Positions 11,092 to 20,385 of a stretch of 64,000 bases of DNA are shown one piece after another. Where the stretch lies: NCBI RefSeq assembly GCF_900115685.1, contig NZ_FOXJ01000008.1, positions 62,001 through 126,000 on the forward strand, in the 5' to 3' direction. Within the stretch, counting starts at the first letter, position 1. Each line of letters opens with the position of its first letter. Position numbers and translations under genes: made by a program. The notes under the pieces were generated by a model, which was given only the letters and a program-made list of their open reading frames with translations, was not told where the DNA came from and made no database searches. This DNA comes from Variovorax sp. 770b2 (GTDB lineage Bacteria > Pseudomonadota > Gammaproteobacteria > Burkholderiales > Burkholderiaceae_C).

Positions 11092-11784
11092 ATGACCCCA
11101 TTTCCCTTCGCCGCAGTCCTGTTCGACTGCGACGGCGTCCTCGTCGATTCCGAACCCATCACCAACCGCGTGCTCGCCGAGATGCTCGGCGAGCTCGGCT
11201 GGCACCTCAGCACCGAGGAGTCGATGAACACCTTCACCGGCAAGGCCGTGAAGGACGAGGCCGCGCTGATCGAATCGAAGACCGGCGTCAAGATCACCGA
11301 CGACTGGCTTCGGGCCTTCAGGGCCCGCCGCAACGAAGCACTCGAACGCGACCTCACCGCGATCCCCCATGCCCCCGCGGCCATCCGCCAGATCCACGCG
11401 ATGCTCAAGGGCCGCATTGCCTGTGCCTCGGGCGCGGACCGCCACAAGGTCGAACTGCAGCTGGCCAAGGTCGGGCTGCTCGACTGCTTCGAAGGGCGCA
11501 TCTTCAGCGGCCATGAAATGCCGCGCTCCAAGCCGCATCCCGACGTGTACCTGGCCGCCGCCGAAGCGCTGGGCGTCGATCCGAAGCGCTGCGCGGTCGT
11601 CGAAGACACGGTCACCGGCGCGATGGCCGGCGTGGCCGCGGGTGCGACGGTGTTCGGCTACAGCACGGGCGAATCCGGCCACAGCGGGCCAGGTCCACTG
11701 CTGAGCGTGGGCGCGGTGAAGGTGTTCAGCGACATGACCGAACTGCCCGCGTTGCTATCGGGTTACGGCCTGCAGGCGGCCTGA
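11092..11784 (+). CDS. HAD family hydrolase (subfamily IA phosphatase)
   Basis: Haloacid dehalogenase-type phosphatase of 230 residues. Motif I is FDCDGVLVDSEPI (nucleophile and acid Asp pair), motif II is CASGAD, the Lys of motif III is in PRSKPHPD, and motif IV is VVEDTVTGAMAG. The helical cap after motif I is of the beta-phosphoglucomutase/phosphoglycolate type. The substrate is a small phosphate ester that cannot be named; it could be a sugar phosphate or phosphoglycolate. It is 55 bases after thiC, but a dephosphorylation role in thiamine metabolism would be speculation. Confidence 0.9.
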   Translation: MTPFPFAAVLFDCDGVLVDSEPITNRVLAEMLGELGWHLSTEESMNTFTGKAVKDEAALIESKTGVKITDDWLRAFRARRNEALERDLTAIPHAPAAIRQIHAMLKGRIACASGADRHKVELQLAKVGLLDCFEGRIFSGHEMPRSKPHPDVYLAAAEALGVDPKRCAVVEDTVTGAMAGVAAGATVFGYSTGESGHSGPGPLLSVGAVKVFSDMTELPALLSGYGLQAA

Positions 11785-11843
11785 GTTTCTGGTGGAATGA
11801 ACGGCATCGATTCCAAGTCGCAGGAATACAGGAACCACAGCCC

Positions 11844-12170
11844 ATGACCTCCGAATACAAGACAGAACAACCCGACCGCGCCGAGATCGACGCACGCTCG
11901 GGGCCCGCCGTGGTCGAGTTCGGCACCAACTGGTGCGGCATCTGCAAGGCCGCGCAACCGAACATCGCCGAGGCCTTCGCCCAATACCCGGACATCCCGC
12001 GCATCAAGGTCGAGGACGGCAGCGGCCGCCCGCTGGGCCGTTCGTTCAACGTGCGGCTCTGGCCCACGCTGGTGTTCATGCGCGACGGCAAGGAAGTCGC
12101 CAAGCTCGTGCGGCCGGAGGACAGCCAGTCCATCGCCGACGTGCTCGCGAAGATCGCGCAGCCGGCCTGA
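11844..12170 (+). CDS. Thioredoxin family protein
   Basis: Protein of 108 residues with one thioredoxin fold. The redox motif is WCGIC, differing from the canonical CGPC, and the cis-proline loop WPTLVF is present. No signal peptide is visible, so it is probably cytoplasmic. The altered dipeptide between the cysteines is expected to shift the redox potential relative to TrxA. It lies 59 bases downstream of the HAD gene and may share its transcript. Confidence 0.9.
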   Translation: MTSEYKTEQPDRAEIDARSGPAVVEFGTNWCGICKAAQPNIAEAFAQYPDIPRIKVEDGSGRPLGRSFNVRLWPTLVFMRDGKEVAKLVRPEDSQSIADVLAKIAQPA

Positions 12171-12199
12171 CGCCTCTTCGCCTCTTCGCGCCTTCGCCG

Positions 12200-13228
12200 C
12201 TACAGGCCCTGCTGCCGGAAGTCCCGCGGCGCATGCCCGGTCCATTGCAGGAACGCGCGTGAAAAACTCTTCTCGTTGCGAAAGCCCACCGCCAGCGCCA
12301 CCTGCTTGATCGGGCGGTTGGTGCGGCGCAACTGCTCCACGGCGAGCTCGTGGCGCACTTCGTTCTTCAGCGTCTGCAGCGACGTGCCTTCCTCGTGCAG
12401 TTGCCGGTGCAGCGTGCGGCTCGACACGTTGAGCAGGCCGGCCAGTGCCTCCGCGGTGGTGGCCTCGGCGGCACGCGAGCGCAGCAGTTCGCGCACGCGC
12501 TGGCCCAGCAGGCGGTCGCGGCGGTACTGCAGGATGGTGAGCGGCAGCGCGCGCTTGAGCATGGTGCGCAGTGCGCGCTCGTCGCGCTGCAGCGGCAGCG
12601 CGAGGTAGCGCTCATCGAAGCTCAAGGAGGCCTCTGCTGCGTCGAAGCGCACCTCGGGCGTGAACATCGGGGCGTAGGCGTCGCGGTGCGGCGGCGCCGC
12701 GAACGGAAAGGTGGCGTTGCGCAGCGAGATGCGCGAGTCGATCGCCCAGCACATGTAGCCGTGCATGAAGCGCAGGCTGGTCACCAGGCAGAACTCGCGA
12801 AAGGCCTCGTCCAGCGGGCGGTTCTCGGCGATGCGCAGCGTGGCCACGCCGCCCGACACTTCGAGCGCGAGGCCGATGTCCTCGGTCAGCAGGCGGTGGT
12901 GGCGGCACCAGCGCTTGATGGCCACGCCCAGGTCGGGCGAGGTCAGCGAGGCGCGGCACAGCATGCCGTAGCTGCCCCAGGGCAGGCGCCGCGAGAACCA
13001 GCCCAGGGCCTCGTCGTCCAGCTCCTGCATGGCATGTTCCGAGAGCGCTTCGAACTGCGCCGCCGTCACCCGTGCGCCCGGCCGGGCCAGCTCGCGCGGC
13101 GTGATCTGTGCCGCCTTCAGGGCCTCGGCGGGGTCCTTTTCATACCGCTCGTAGCCCTTCGCGATGGCTCTCACGAAGGCCATGGGGGTGACGGCGCGGG
13201 CGGGCTTCAGGAAGGCGGGCGAGGTCAT
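12200..13228 (-). CDS. AraC family transcriptional regulator
   Basis: Regulator of 342 residues with an N-terminal arabinose-binding-like/OruR-type sensory domain (about residues 20-215) and a C-terminal AraC double helix-turn-helix (about 245-342) including RPIKQVALAVGFRNEKSFSR and FLQWTGHAPRDFR. The Met at 13228 (MTSPAFLKP) was chosen because the upstream open frame overlaps the divergent promoter and dehydrogenase. It is divergent from isovaleryl-CoA dehydrogenase, so it probably controls the leucine/isovalerate operon in the position a MerR-type LiuR holds in Pseudomonas. Direct repeats in the intergenic space are candidate binding sites. Confidence 0.9.
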   Translation of the reverse strand: MTSPAFLKPARAVTPMAFVRAIAKGYERYEKDPAEALKAAQITPRELARPGARVTAAQFEALSEHAMQELDDEALGWFSRRLPWGSYGMLCRASLTSPDLGVAIKRWCRHHRLLTEDIGLALEVSGGVATLRIAENRPLDEAFREFCLVTSLRFMHGYMCWAIDSRISLRNATFPFAAPPHRDAYAPMFTPEVRFDAAEASLSFDERYLALPLQRDERALRTMLKRALPLTILQYRRDRLLGQRVRELLRSRAAEATTAEALAGLLNVSSRTLHRQLHEEGTSLQTLKNEVRHELAVEQLRRTNRPIKQVALAVGFRNEKSFSRAFLQWTGHAPRDFRQQGL

Positions 13229-13246
13229 GGTCGAACGGTAAAGGCG

Positions 13247-13280
13247 TGGCGCAATTTGCAACCATTGTGGCGCCAATTGC
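13247..13280. promoter_or_regulatory. Direct-repeat candidate operator for the AraC-type regulator
   Basis: TGGCGCAATTTGC (13247-13259) and TGGCGCCAATTGC (13268-13280) are near-identical direct repeats 21 bases apart, two helical turns, which is the usual arrangement of AraC-family half-sites. A third partial copy, GCAATTG, lies at 13301-13307. They sit in the 140-base divergent region between the regulator and isovaleryl-CoA dehydrogenase. Confidence 0.5.
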
Positions 13281-13368
13281 GGCGCGGCGAGGCGTAAGCT
13301 GCAATTGTTCCAAGCGCCATTCCGCGTGGGCAGCCCTGCGCGCCGACCCCTCAGAGGAGACAAGACAC

Positions 13369-14541
13369 ATGCACGATCCCGGCCTGAACTTCGACCTGGG
13401 CGAGGACATCGACTCGCTGCGCAGCGCCATCCAGGACTTCGCCGCGAATGAAATCGCGCCGCGCGCCGCCGACATCGACCGCGACAACCTGTTCCCGCAC
13501 GACCTCTGGCAGAAGCTGGGCGAACTCGGCCTGCACGGCATGACGGTGAAGGAAGAGTTCGGCGGCACCGAGCTGGGCTACCTGGCGCACATCGTGGCCA
13601 TGGAAGAAGTCTCGCGCGCCTCGGCCTCGGTGGGCCTGTCGTACGGCGCGCACTCCAACCTGTGCGTGAACCAGATCCACCGCAACGGCAGCGACGCGCA
13701 GAAGAAGAAGTACCTGCCCAAGCTGGTGAGCGGCGAGCACGTCGGCGCACTGGCCATGAGCGAGCCCAACGCCGGCTCCGACGTGGTGAGCATGAAGCTC
13801 AAGGCCGAGAAGAAGAACGGCTTCTACGTGCTCAACGGCGGCAAGATGTGGATCACCAACGGCGGCGACGCCGACACGCTGGTCATCTACGCCAAGACCG
13901 AGCCCGAGATGGGCGCGCGCGGCATGACGGCCTTCATCGTCGAGAAGAACTTCAAGGGCTTCTCTGCAGGCACCAAGCTGGACAAGCTCGGCATGCGCGG
14001 CTCCAACACCTACCCGCTGTTCTTCGACAACTGCGAAGTGCCCGAAGAGAACGTGCTCGGCGGCGAAGGCCTGGGCGCGAAGGTGCTGATGAGCGGCCTG
14101 GACTACGAGCGTGCCGTGCTCTCGGGCGGCCCGCTGGGCATCATGGCCGCGTGCATGGACGCAGTGCTGCCCTTCATCCATGAGCGGAAGCAATTCGGCC
14201 AGAGCATCGGCGAGTTCCAGCTGATGCAGGGCAAGCTGGCGGACATGTATTCGACGTGGCAGGCCACGCGCGCCTACGTGTACGCGGTGGGCAAGGCCTG
14301 CGACCGCAACGACCATGCGCGCACCTTCCGCAAGGACGCGGCCGGCGCGATTCTCTACTCGGCCGAGAAGGCGACGTGGATGGCCGGCGAGGCGATCCAG
14401 GCGCTGGGCGGCGTGGGCTACACCAAGGACTTTCCGGTGGAGCGGCTGTGGCGCGACGCCAAGCTGTACGAGATCGGCGCGGGCACGAGCGAGATCCGCC
14501 GCATGCTGATCGGTCGCGAGCTGTTCGCGGAAACCGCCTAG
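13369..14541 (+). CDS. ivd: Isovaleryl-CoA dehydrogenase
   Basis: FAD enzyme of 390 residues that oxidises isovaleryl-CoA to 3-methylcrotonyl-CoA in leucine catabolism. The catalytic base is Glu247 in GLDYERAVLSGGP, the position specific to isovaleryl-CoA dehydrogenases, while the short-chain position near the C-terminus reads IGAGTSEIRR with no Glu. MSEPNAGSDV and MWITNGGDAD flavin motifs are present. The start follows GAGGAGA. It leads a same-strand run containing the carboxylase and hydratase of the same pathway. Confidence 0.96.
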   Translation: MHDPGLNFDLGEDIDSLRSAIQDFAANEIAPRAADIDRDNLFPHDLWQKLGELGLHGMTVKEEFGGTELGYLAHIVAMEEVSRASASVGLSYGAHSNLCVNQIHRNGSDAQKKKYLPKLVSGEHVGALAMSEPNAGSDVVSMKLKAEKKNGFYVLNGGKMWITNGGDADTLVIYAKTEPEMGARGMTAFIVEKNFKGFSAGTKLDKLGMRGSNTYPLFFDNCEVPEENVLGGEGLGAKVLMSGLDYERAVLSGGPLGIMAACMDAVLPFIHERKQFGQSIGEFQLMQGKLADMYSTWQATRAYVYAVGKACDRNDHARTFRKDAAGAILYSAEKATWMAGEAIQALGGVGYTKDFPVERLWRDAKLYEIGAGTSEIRRMLIGRELFAETA

Positions 14542-14552
14542 GATGTTTTTCT

Positions 14553-14660
14553 CCCTCCCCCTCCGGGGAGGGCAGGGGTGGGGCACGCAGCGTTCGATGA
14601 GGCACTGCATTCAACCAGCGTTGCTTGCCCCCATCCCAACCTTTCCCCAGCGGGGGAAGG
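14553..14660. repeat. Pair of GC-rich hairpins (REP-like element) between ivd and the acyl-CoA synthetase gene
   Basis: CCCTCCCC (14553-14560) and GGGGAGGG (14565-14572) form a perfect 8-bp hairpin with a CTCC loop. About 70 bases later CCTTTCCCC and GGGGGAAGG (14640-14660) form a second hairpin, and the two are roughly inverted copies of one another. This arrangement resembles bacterial interspersed palindromic elements. Attenuation of the operon or mRNA protection are possible roles. Confidence 0.5.
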
Positions 14661-14688
14661 AGCAAGACAAACGGAGACAAGGAAGGAC

Positions 14689-16367
<1,679 letters not shown>

Positions 16368-16371
<4 letters not shown>

Positions 16372-17996
16372 GCAAACTCGAAACCAAACTGAATGCGCGT
16401 TCAGCCGACTTCCAGGCCAACGCAGCAGCCATGCGCGCATTGGTCGACGACCTGCACGCGCAGTTCGCGAAAGTGGAACAGGGCGGCGGCGAGGCTGCAC
16501 GCGCCAAGCACACCGCGCGCGGCAAGCTGCTGCCGCGCGACCGCGTGGCCGAGCTGCTCGACCCCGGCACGCCGTTCCTGGAGCTCGCGCCGCTGGCCGC
16601 GCATGCGATGTACCTCGATGCCAAGGGGGCCGAATCGGCGCCCGGCGCCGGCATCATCACCGGCATCGGCCGCGTGAACGGCGTCGATTGCATGATCGTC
16701 TGCAACGACGCGACGGTGAAGGGCGGCACCTACTACCCGATGACGGTGAAGAAGCACCTGCGCGCGCAGGAAGTCGCCGAGCAGAACCGCCTGCCCTGCA
16801 TCTATCTCGTCGACTCGGGCGGCGCCAACCTGCCGAACCAGGACGAGGTGTTTCCCGACCGCGACCACTTCGGCCGCATCTTCTACAACCAGGCCAACAT
16901 GAGCGCCCAGGGCATTCCGCAGATCGCGGTGGTCATGGGCTCGTGCACGGCGGGCGGTGCGTATGTGCCGGCGATGAGCGACGAATCGATCATCGTGAAG
17001 AACCAGGGCACCATCTTCCTGGGCGGCCCGCCGCTCGTGAAGGCGGCCACGGGCGAGGTCGTCACGGCCGAAGACCTCGGTGGCGGCGACGTGCACACCC
17101 GGCTCTCGGGCGTGGTCGACCACCTCGCGCAGAACGACCTGCATGCGCTGGCGCTCGCGCGTTCGGCGGTTGCCAATCTCAACGCGAAGGCTGCTGCGCA
17201 ACAGGCGGCGGCACAACCGGCGGTGAGCGCGCCCGCGTTCCCGCGCGAAGAGCTCTACGGCGTGATCCCCACCGACACCCGCAAGCCCTTCGACGTGCGC
17301 GAGATCATCGCGCGCATCGTCGACGGCAGCGAGTTCCACGAGTTCAAGGCGCGCTTTGGTGCCACGCTGGTCTGCGGCTTCGCCGAGATCGAGGGCATGC
17401 CCGTGGGCATCATCGCCAACAACGGCATCCTGTTCAGCGAGTCGGCGCAGAAGGGCGCGCACTTCATCGAGCTGTGCTGCCACCGCAAGACGCCGCTGGT
17501 GTTCCTGCAGAACATCACCGGCTTCATGGTCGGCCGCAAGTACGAGAACGAAGGCATCGCGCGCCACGGCGCCAAGATGGTGACGGCCGTGGCCACGGCC
17601 AACGTGCCCAAGTTCACCATCATCATCGGCGGCAGCTTCGGCGCCGGCAACTACGGCATGTGCGGCCGCGCGTACAGCCCGCGCTTCCTCTGGATGTGGC
17701 CCAACGCGCGCATCAGCGTGATGGGCGGCGAGCAGGCCGCGAGCGTGCTGGCCACGGTCAAGCGCGACGGCATCGAGTTGAAGGGCGGCAGCTGGAGCCA
17801 GGACGAGGAAGAAGCCTTCAAGGCGCCGATCCGCCAGCAGTACGAGGACCAGGGCCATCCCTACTACGCGACCGCGCGGCTGTGGGACGACGGCATCATC
17901 GATCCGGCCGATACGCGCCGCGTGCTCGCGCTGGGCCTGGCCGCGTCGCGCAACGCGCCGATTCCCGAGCCGAAGTTCGGCATCTTCCGGATGTAG
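16368..17996 (+). CDS. liuB: Methylcrotonyl-CoA carboxylase beta subunit (carboxyltransferase)
   Basis: Carboxyltransferase subunit of 542 residues that moves CO2 from carboxybiotin to 3-methylcrotonyl-CoA. Two crotonase-like halves are visible, with YLVDSGGANLP and GSCTAGGAYVPAMSD in the N-half and FLQNITGFMVG and GAGNYGMCGRAY in the C-half, all typical of the MCC rather than the acetyl- or propionyl-CoA carboxylase beta chain. It starts in a 4-base ATGA overlap with the synthetase. The partner biotin-carrying subunit lies at 20378. Confidence 0.96.
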
Positions 17997-18016
17997 GGTC
18001 CGTCAAGGAAACGTTC

Positions 18017-18880
18017 ATGACGCTTCGCCAGCTATCGCTCATCGCGGCCCTGCTCTTCACGGCGCTGGGCGCGCACGCGCAGAACGTGGCGCGCCGCGAT
18101 GTCGAGATACCGATGACGGTCAAGGGCTTCTTCGGCGAGTCGCGCATCAAGCTGGCCGGCGTCGAATACAGGCCCGAGGGCGACGGGCCGTTTCCGGTGC
18201 TGGTGATCAATCACGGCACGCCGCGTTCGCCCACCGACTTTCCGAAGATGCAGGACCGCTATGCGCGGCAGGCGGAGTTCTTCGCCAAGCGTGGCTTCCT
18301 GGTCATCAACCCGTTGCGCCGCGGCTACGGAAAGTCCGACGGGCCCTGGGCCGAGAACTACTTCAGTTGCGCCAACCCCGACTACGTGCAGGCCGGGCTC
18401 GAAACCGCGAAGGACATCGGCGCGGCGCTCGACTACGCGCGCACGCTGCCCTACGCCGATGCGCAGCACATGGTGCTGCTGGGCAAGTCGGCCGGCGGCT
18501 TCGGCGTGCTGGCGCTGTCGAGCCTGAACCCCGCGGGCGTGGTCGGCACCATCAACTTCGCGGGCGGACGCGGCTCGCGCGGCCCGGACGACGTATGCAG
18601 CGAAGCGAAGCTGGTCGATGCCTTCGGCCGCTACGCATCGACCACCAAGGTGCCGATGCTGTGGGTCTATTCCGAGAACGATCACTTCTTCGGACCCGCG
18701 CTGGCGAGCCGCCTGCTGGCGGCGTACAGGGCCCAGGGCGCCGACGTGCGCTTCGAGGGCGTGCCGCCCTACGGCAACGACGGCCACGCCTTCTTCGAAG
18801 GCCGCGACAACACCGCGATCTGGGTGCCCATGGTGGAGCAGTTCCTCGCGAAGCTCGGCCTGGCCCGGCATGCGCAATGA
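18017..18880 (+). CDS. Secreted alpha/beta hydrolase (dienelactone hydrolase-like)
   Basis: Serine hydrolase of 287 residues with a signal peptide (MTLRQLSLIAALLFTALGAHA). The nucleophile elbow is LLGKSAGGFG (G-x-S-x-G), an oxyanion-side motif VINHGTPRS lies earlier, and candidate acid and His residues are in SENDHFF and NDGHAFFEG. The domain is of the S9/dienelactone hydrolase type. It is inserted between liuB and the hydratase gene, 20 bases after liuB. An exported protein cannot act directly on CoA intermediates, so it may cleave an external ester or be a passenger in the operon. Confidence 0.87.
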   Translation: MTLRQLSLIAALLFTALGAHAQNVARRDVEIPMTVKGFFGESRIKLAGVEYRPEGDGPFPVLVINHGTPRSPTDFPKMQDRYARQAEFFAKRGFLVINPLRRGYGKSDGPWAENYFSCANPDYVQAGLETAKDIGAALDYARTLPYADAQHMVLLGKSAGGFGVLALSSLNPAGVVGTINFAGGRGSRGPDDVCSEAKLVDAFGRYASTTKVPMLWVYSENDHFFGPALASRLLAAYRAQGADVRFEGVPPYGNDGHAFFEGRDNTAIWVPMVEQFLAKLGLARHAQ

Positions 18881-18902
18881 CGACAGACAAGACACGACGG
18901 AC

Positions 18903-19694
18903 ATGAGCGACTACACCAAACTGCAGCTGAACTTGGAAGGCGCCATCGCCCGCATCTGGCTCGACCAGCCCGACGCACGCAACGCCTTCGACGACATCGT
19001 GATCGCCGAGCTGACGCAGGCCTTCACCGAAGCCGGCGCCGCGCCGCAGGTGAAAGCCATCGTGCTCGGCGCCAACGGCCCGGCCTTCTGCGCCGGCGCG
19101 AACCTCAACTGGATGCGCCGCATGGCCGACTACACGCGCGACGAGAACATCGCCGACGCGGGCAAGCTGGCCGACATGCTGCGCACCATCGCCGAGTGCC
19201 CCAAGCCCACCATCACACGCGTGCAGGGCGATGTGTATGCGGGCGGCATGGGGCTCGTCGCCGCCTGCGACATGGCCGTGAGCGTGGACACCGCCTGGTA
19301 TTGCCTCAGCGAAGTGAAGATCGGCCTCGTGCCCGCGACCATCAGCCCGTATGTGCTGCGCGCGATGGGCACGCGCGCCTCGCAGCGCTACTTCCTCACG
19401 GCCGAGCGCTTCACCGCCGCCGAGGCGCATCGCATCGGCTTCGTGCATGAGGTGGTGGCCGCGGATGCGCTCGATGCCAAGGTCGACGAACTCCTGAAGG
19501 CGCTGACCGGCGCGAGCCCGGCCGCCGTGCGCGCCTGCAAGCAATTGATCGCCGACGTGGACGGCCGCGAGATCGACGACGCGCTCATCGCGAAGACCGT
19601 CGAAGGCATCGCCGACATCCGTGCAAGCGACGAAGGCCGCGAGGGCGTGCAGGCCTTCCTGCAGAAGCGCAAGCCCTCCTGGCTCGCAGGCTGA
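18903..19694 (+). CDS. liuC: Methylglutaconyl-CoA hydratase (enoyl-CoA hydratase family)
   Basis: Crotonase-fold protein of 263 residues. The start MSDYTKLQLN follows a purine-rich stretch. GPAFCAGANLNWM forms the CoA/oxyanion loop and GDVYAGGMGLVAACDMA the second oxyanion helix. In leucine breakdown it hydrates 3-methylglutaconyl-CoA to HMG-CoA; the assignment rests mainly on its position between the two carboxylase subunit genes, as in liuABCD operons. A general enoyl-CoA hydratase role cannot be excluded by sequence alone. Confidence 0.92.
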   Translation: MSDYTKLQLNLEGAIARIWLDQPDARNAFDDIVIAELTQAFTEAGAAPQVKAIVLGANGPAFCAGANLNWMRRMADYTRDENIADAGKLADMLRTIAECPKPTITRVQGDVYAGGMGLVAACDMAVSVDTAWYCLSEVKIGLVPATISPYVLRAMGTRASQRYFLTAERFTAAEAHRIGFVHEVVAADALDAKVDELLKALTGASPAAVRACKQLIADVDGREIDDALIAKTVEGIADIRASDEGREGVQAFLQKRKPSWLAG

Positions 19695-19710
19695 CAGGCA
19701 AGGCCGCGCC

Positions 19711-20385
19711 ATGAACACCAGCCTCGACATGCCCCAATTGCTCGCACTGGCCGCCGCCATCGGCTGGGCCAGCGGCGTGCGGCTGTACCTGGTCGTGCTG
19801 TTGACGGGCATCGTCGGCTACTTCGGCTGGGTTCCGCTGCCGAGCGGGCTGCAACTGCTGGCGCATCCGGTGGTGATCGCGGCCAGCGGCTTCATGGTGT
19901 TCATCGAGTTCTTCGCCGACAAGATCCCGGGGCTTGACTCGCTGTGGGACGTGGTTCACACCGCGATCCGCATTCCCGCCGGCGCCGCGCTCGCGGCCAG
20001 CGTGTTCGGCGCGGACCATGGCGTGATGGCCATCGTCGCCGCGCTGGTCGGCGGCGGTTTCGCGGCCACCGCGCATGCGGCCAAGGCCACGACGCGGGCG
20101 GCCATCAACACCTCGCCCGAGCCGTTTTCCAACGTGGGCGCCTCGCTGGTCGAAGACACGATGGTGCCTGCGGGGCTGTGGCTGGCCGTCGCGCATCCGC
20201 TCGTTTTTCTCGTGCTGTTCGTCGTCGTGCTGGTGCTCAGCGTGTGGCTCATCCGCAAGAGCTGGCGTTTCTTGCGCGCGCTGTTCAGCCGCGTGGCCCG
20301 CATCTTCAGCGGCCGGCCCGATCCGGGCGTCGTGCCTGCGTTTCAACTGAAAAAGAATCCTCCGGGAGACACTCCGAATGTTTAA
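19711..20385 (+). CDS. DUF4126 membrane protein
   Basis: Membrane protein of 224 residues matching DUF4126: a Gly/Ala-rich first helix (LALAAAIGWASGVRLYLVVL), the conserved FADKIPGLDSLWDVVHT motif, further glycine-rich helices and a terminal hydrophobic segment (PLVFLVLFVVVLVLSVWLI) with a basic tail. About five membrane segments are visible. Its function is unknown. It lies inside the leucine operon and its last 8 bases overlap the start of the carboxylase alpha gene, so its translation is coupled to the pathway. Confidence 0.88.
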   Translation: MNTSLDMPQLLALAAAIGWASGVRLYLVVLLTGIVGYFGWVPLPSGLQLLAHPVVIAASGFMVFIEFFADKIPGLDSLWDVVHTAIRIPAGAALAASVFGADHGVMAIVAALVGGGFAATAHAAKATTRAAINTSPEPFSNVGASLVEDTMVPAGLWLAVAHPLVFLVLFVVVLVLSVWLIRKSWRFLRALFSRVARIFSGRPDPGVVPAFQLKKNPPGDTPNV

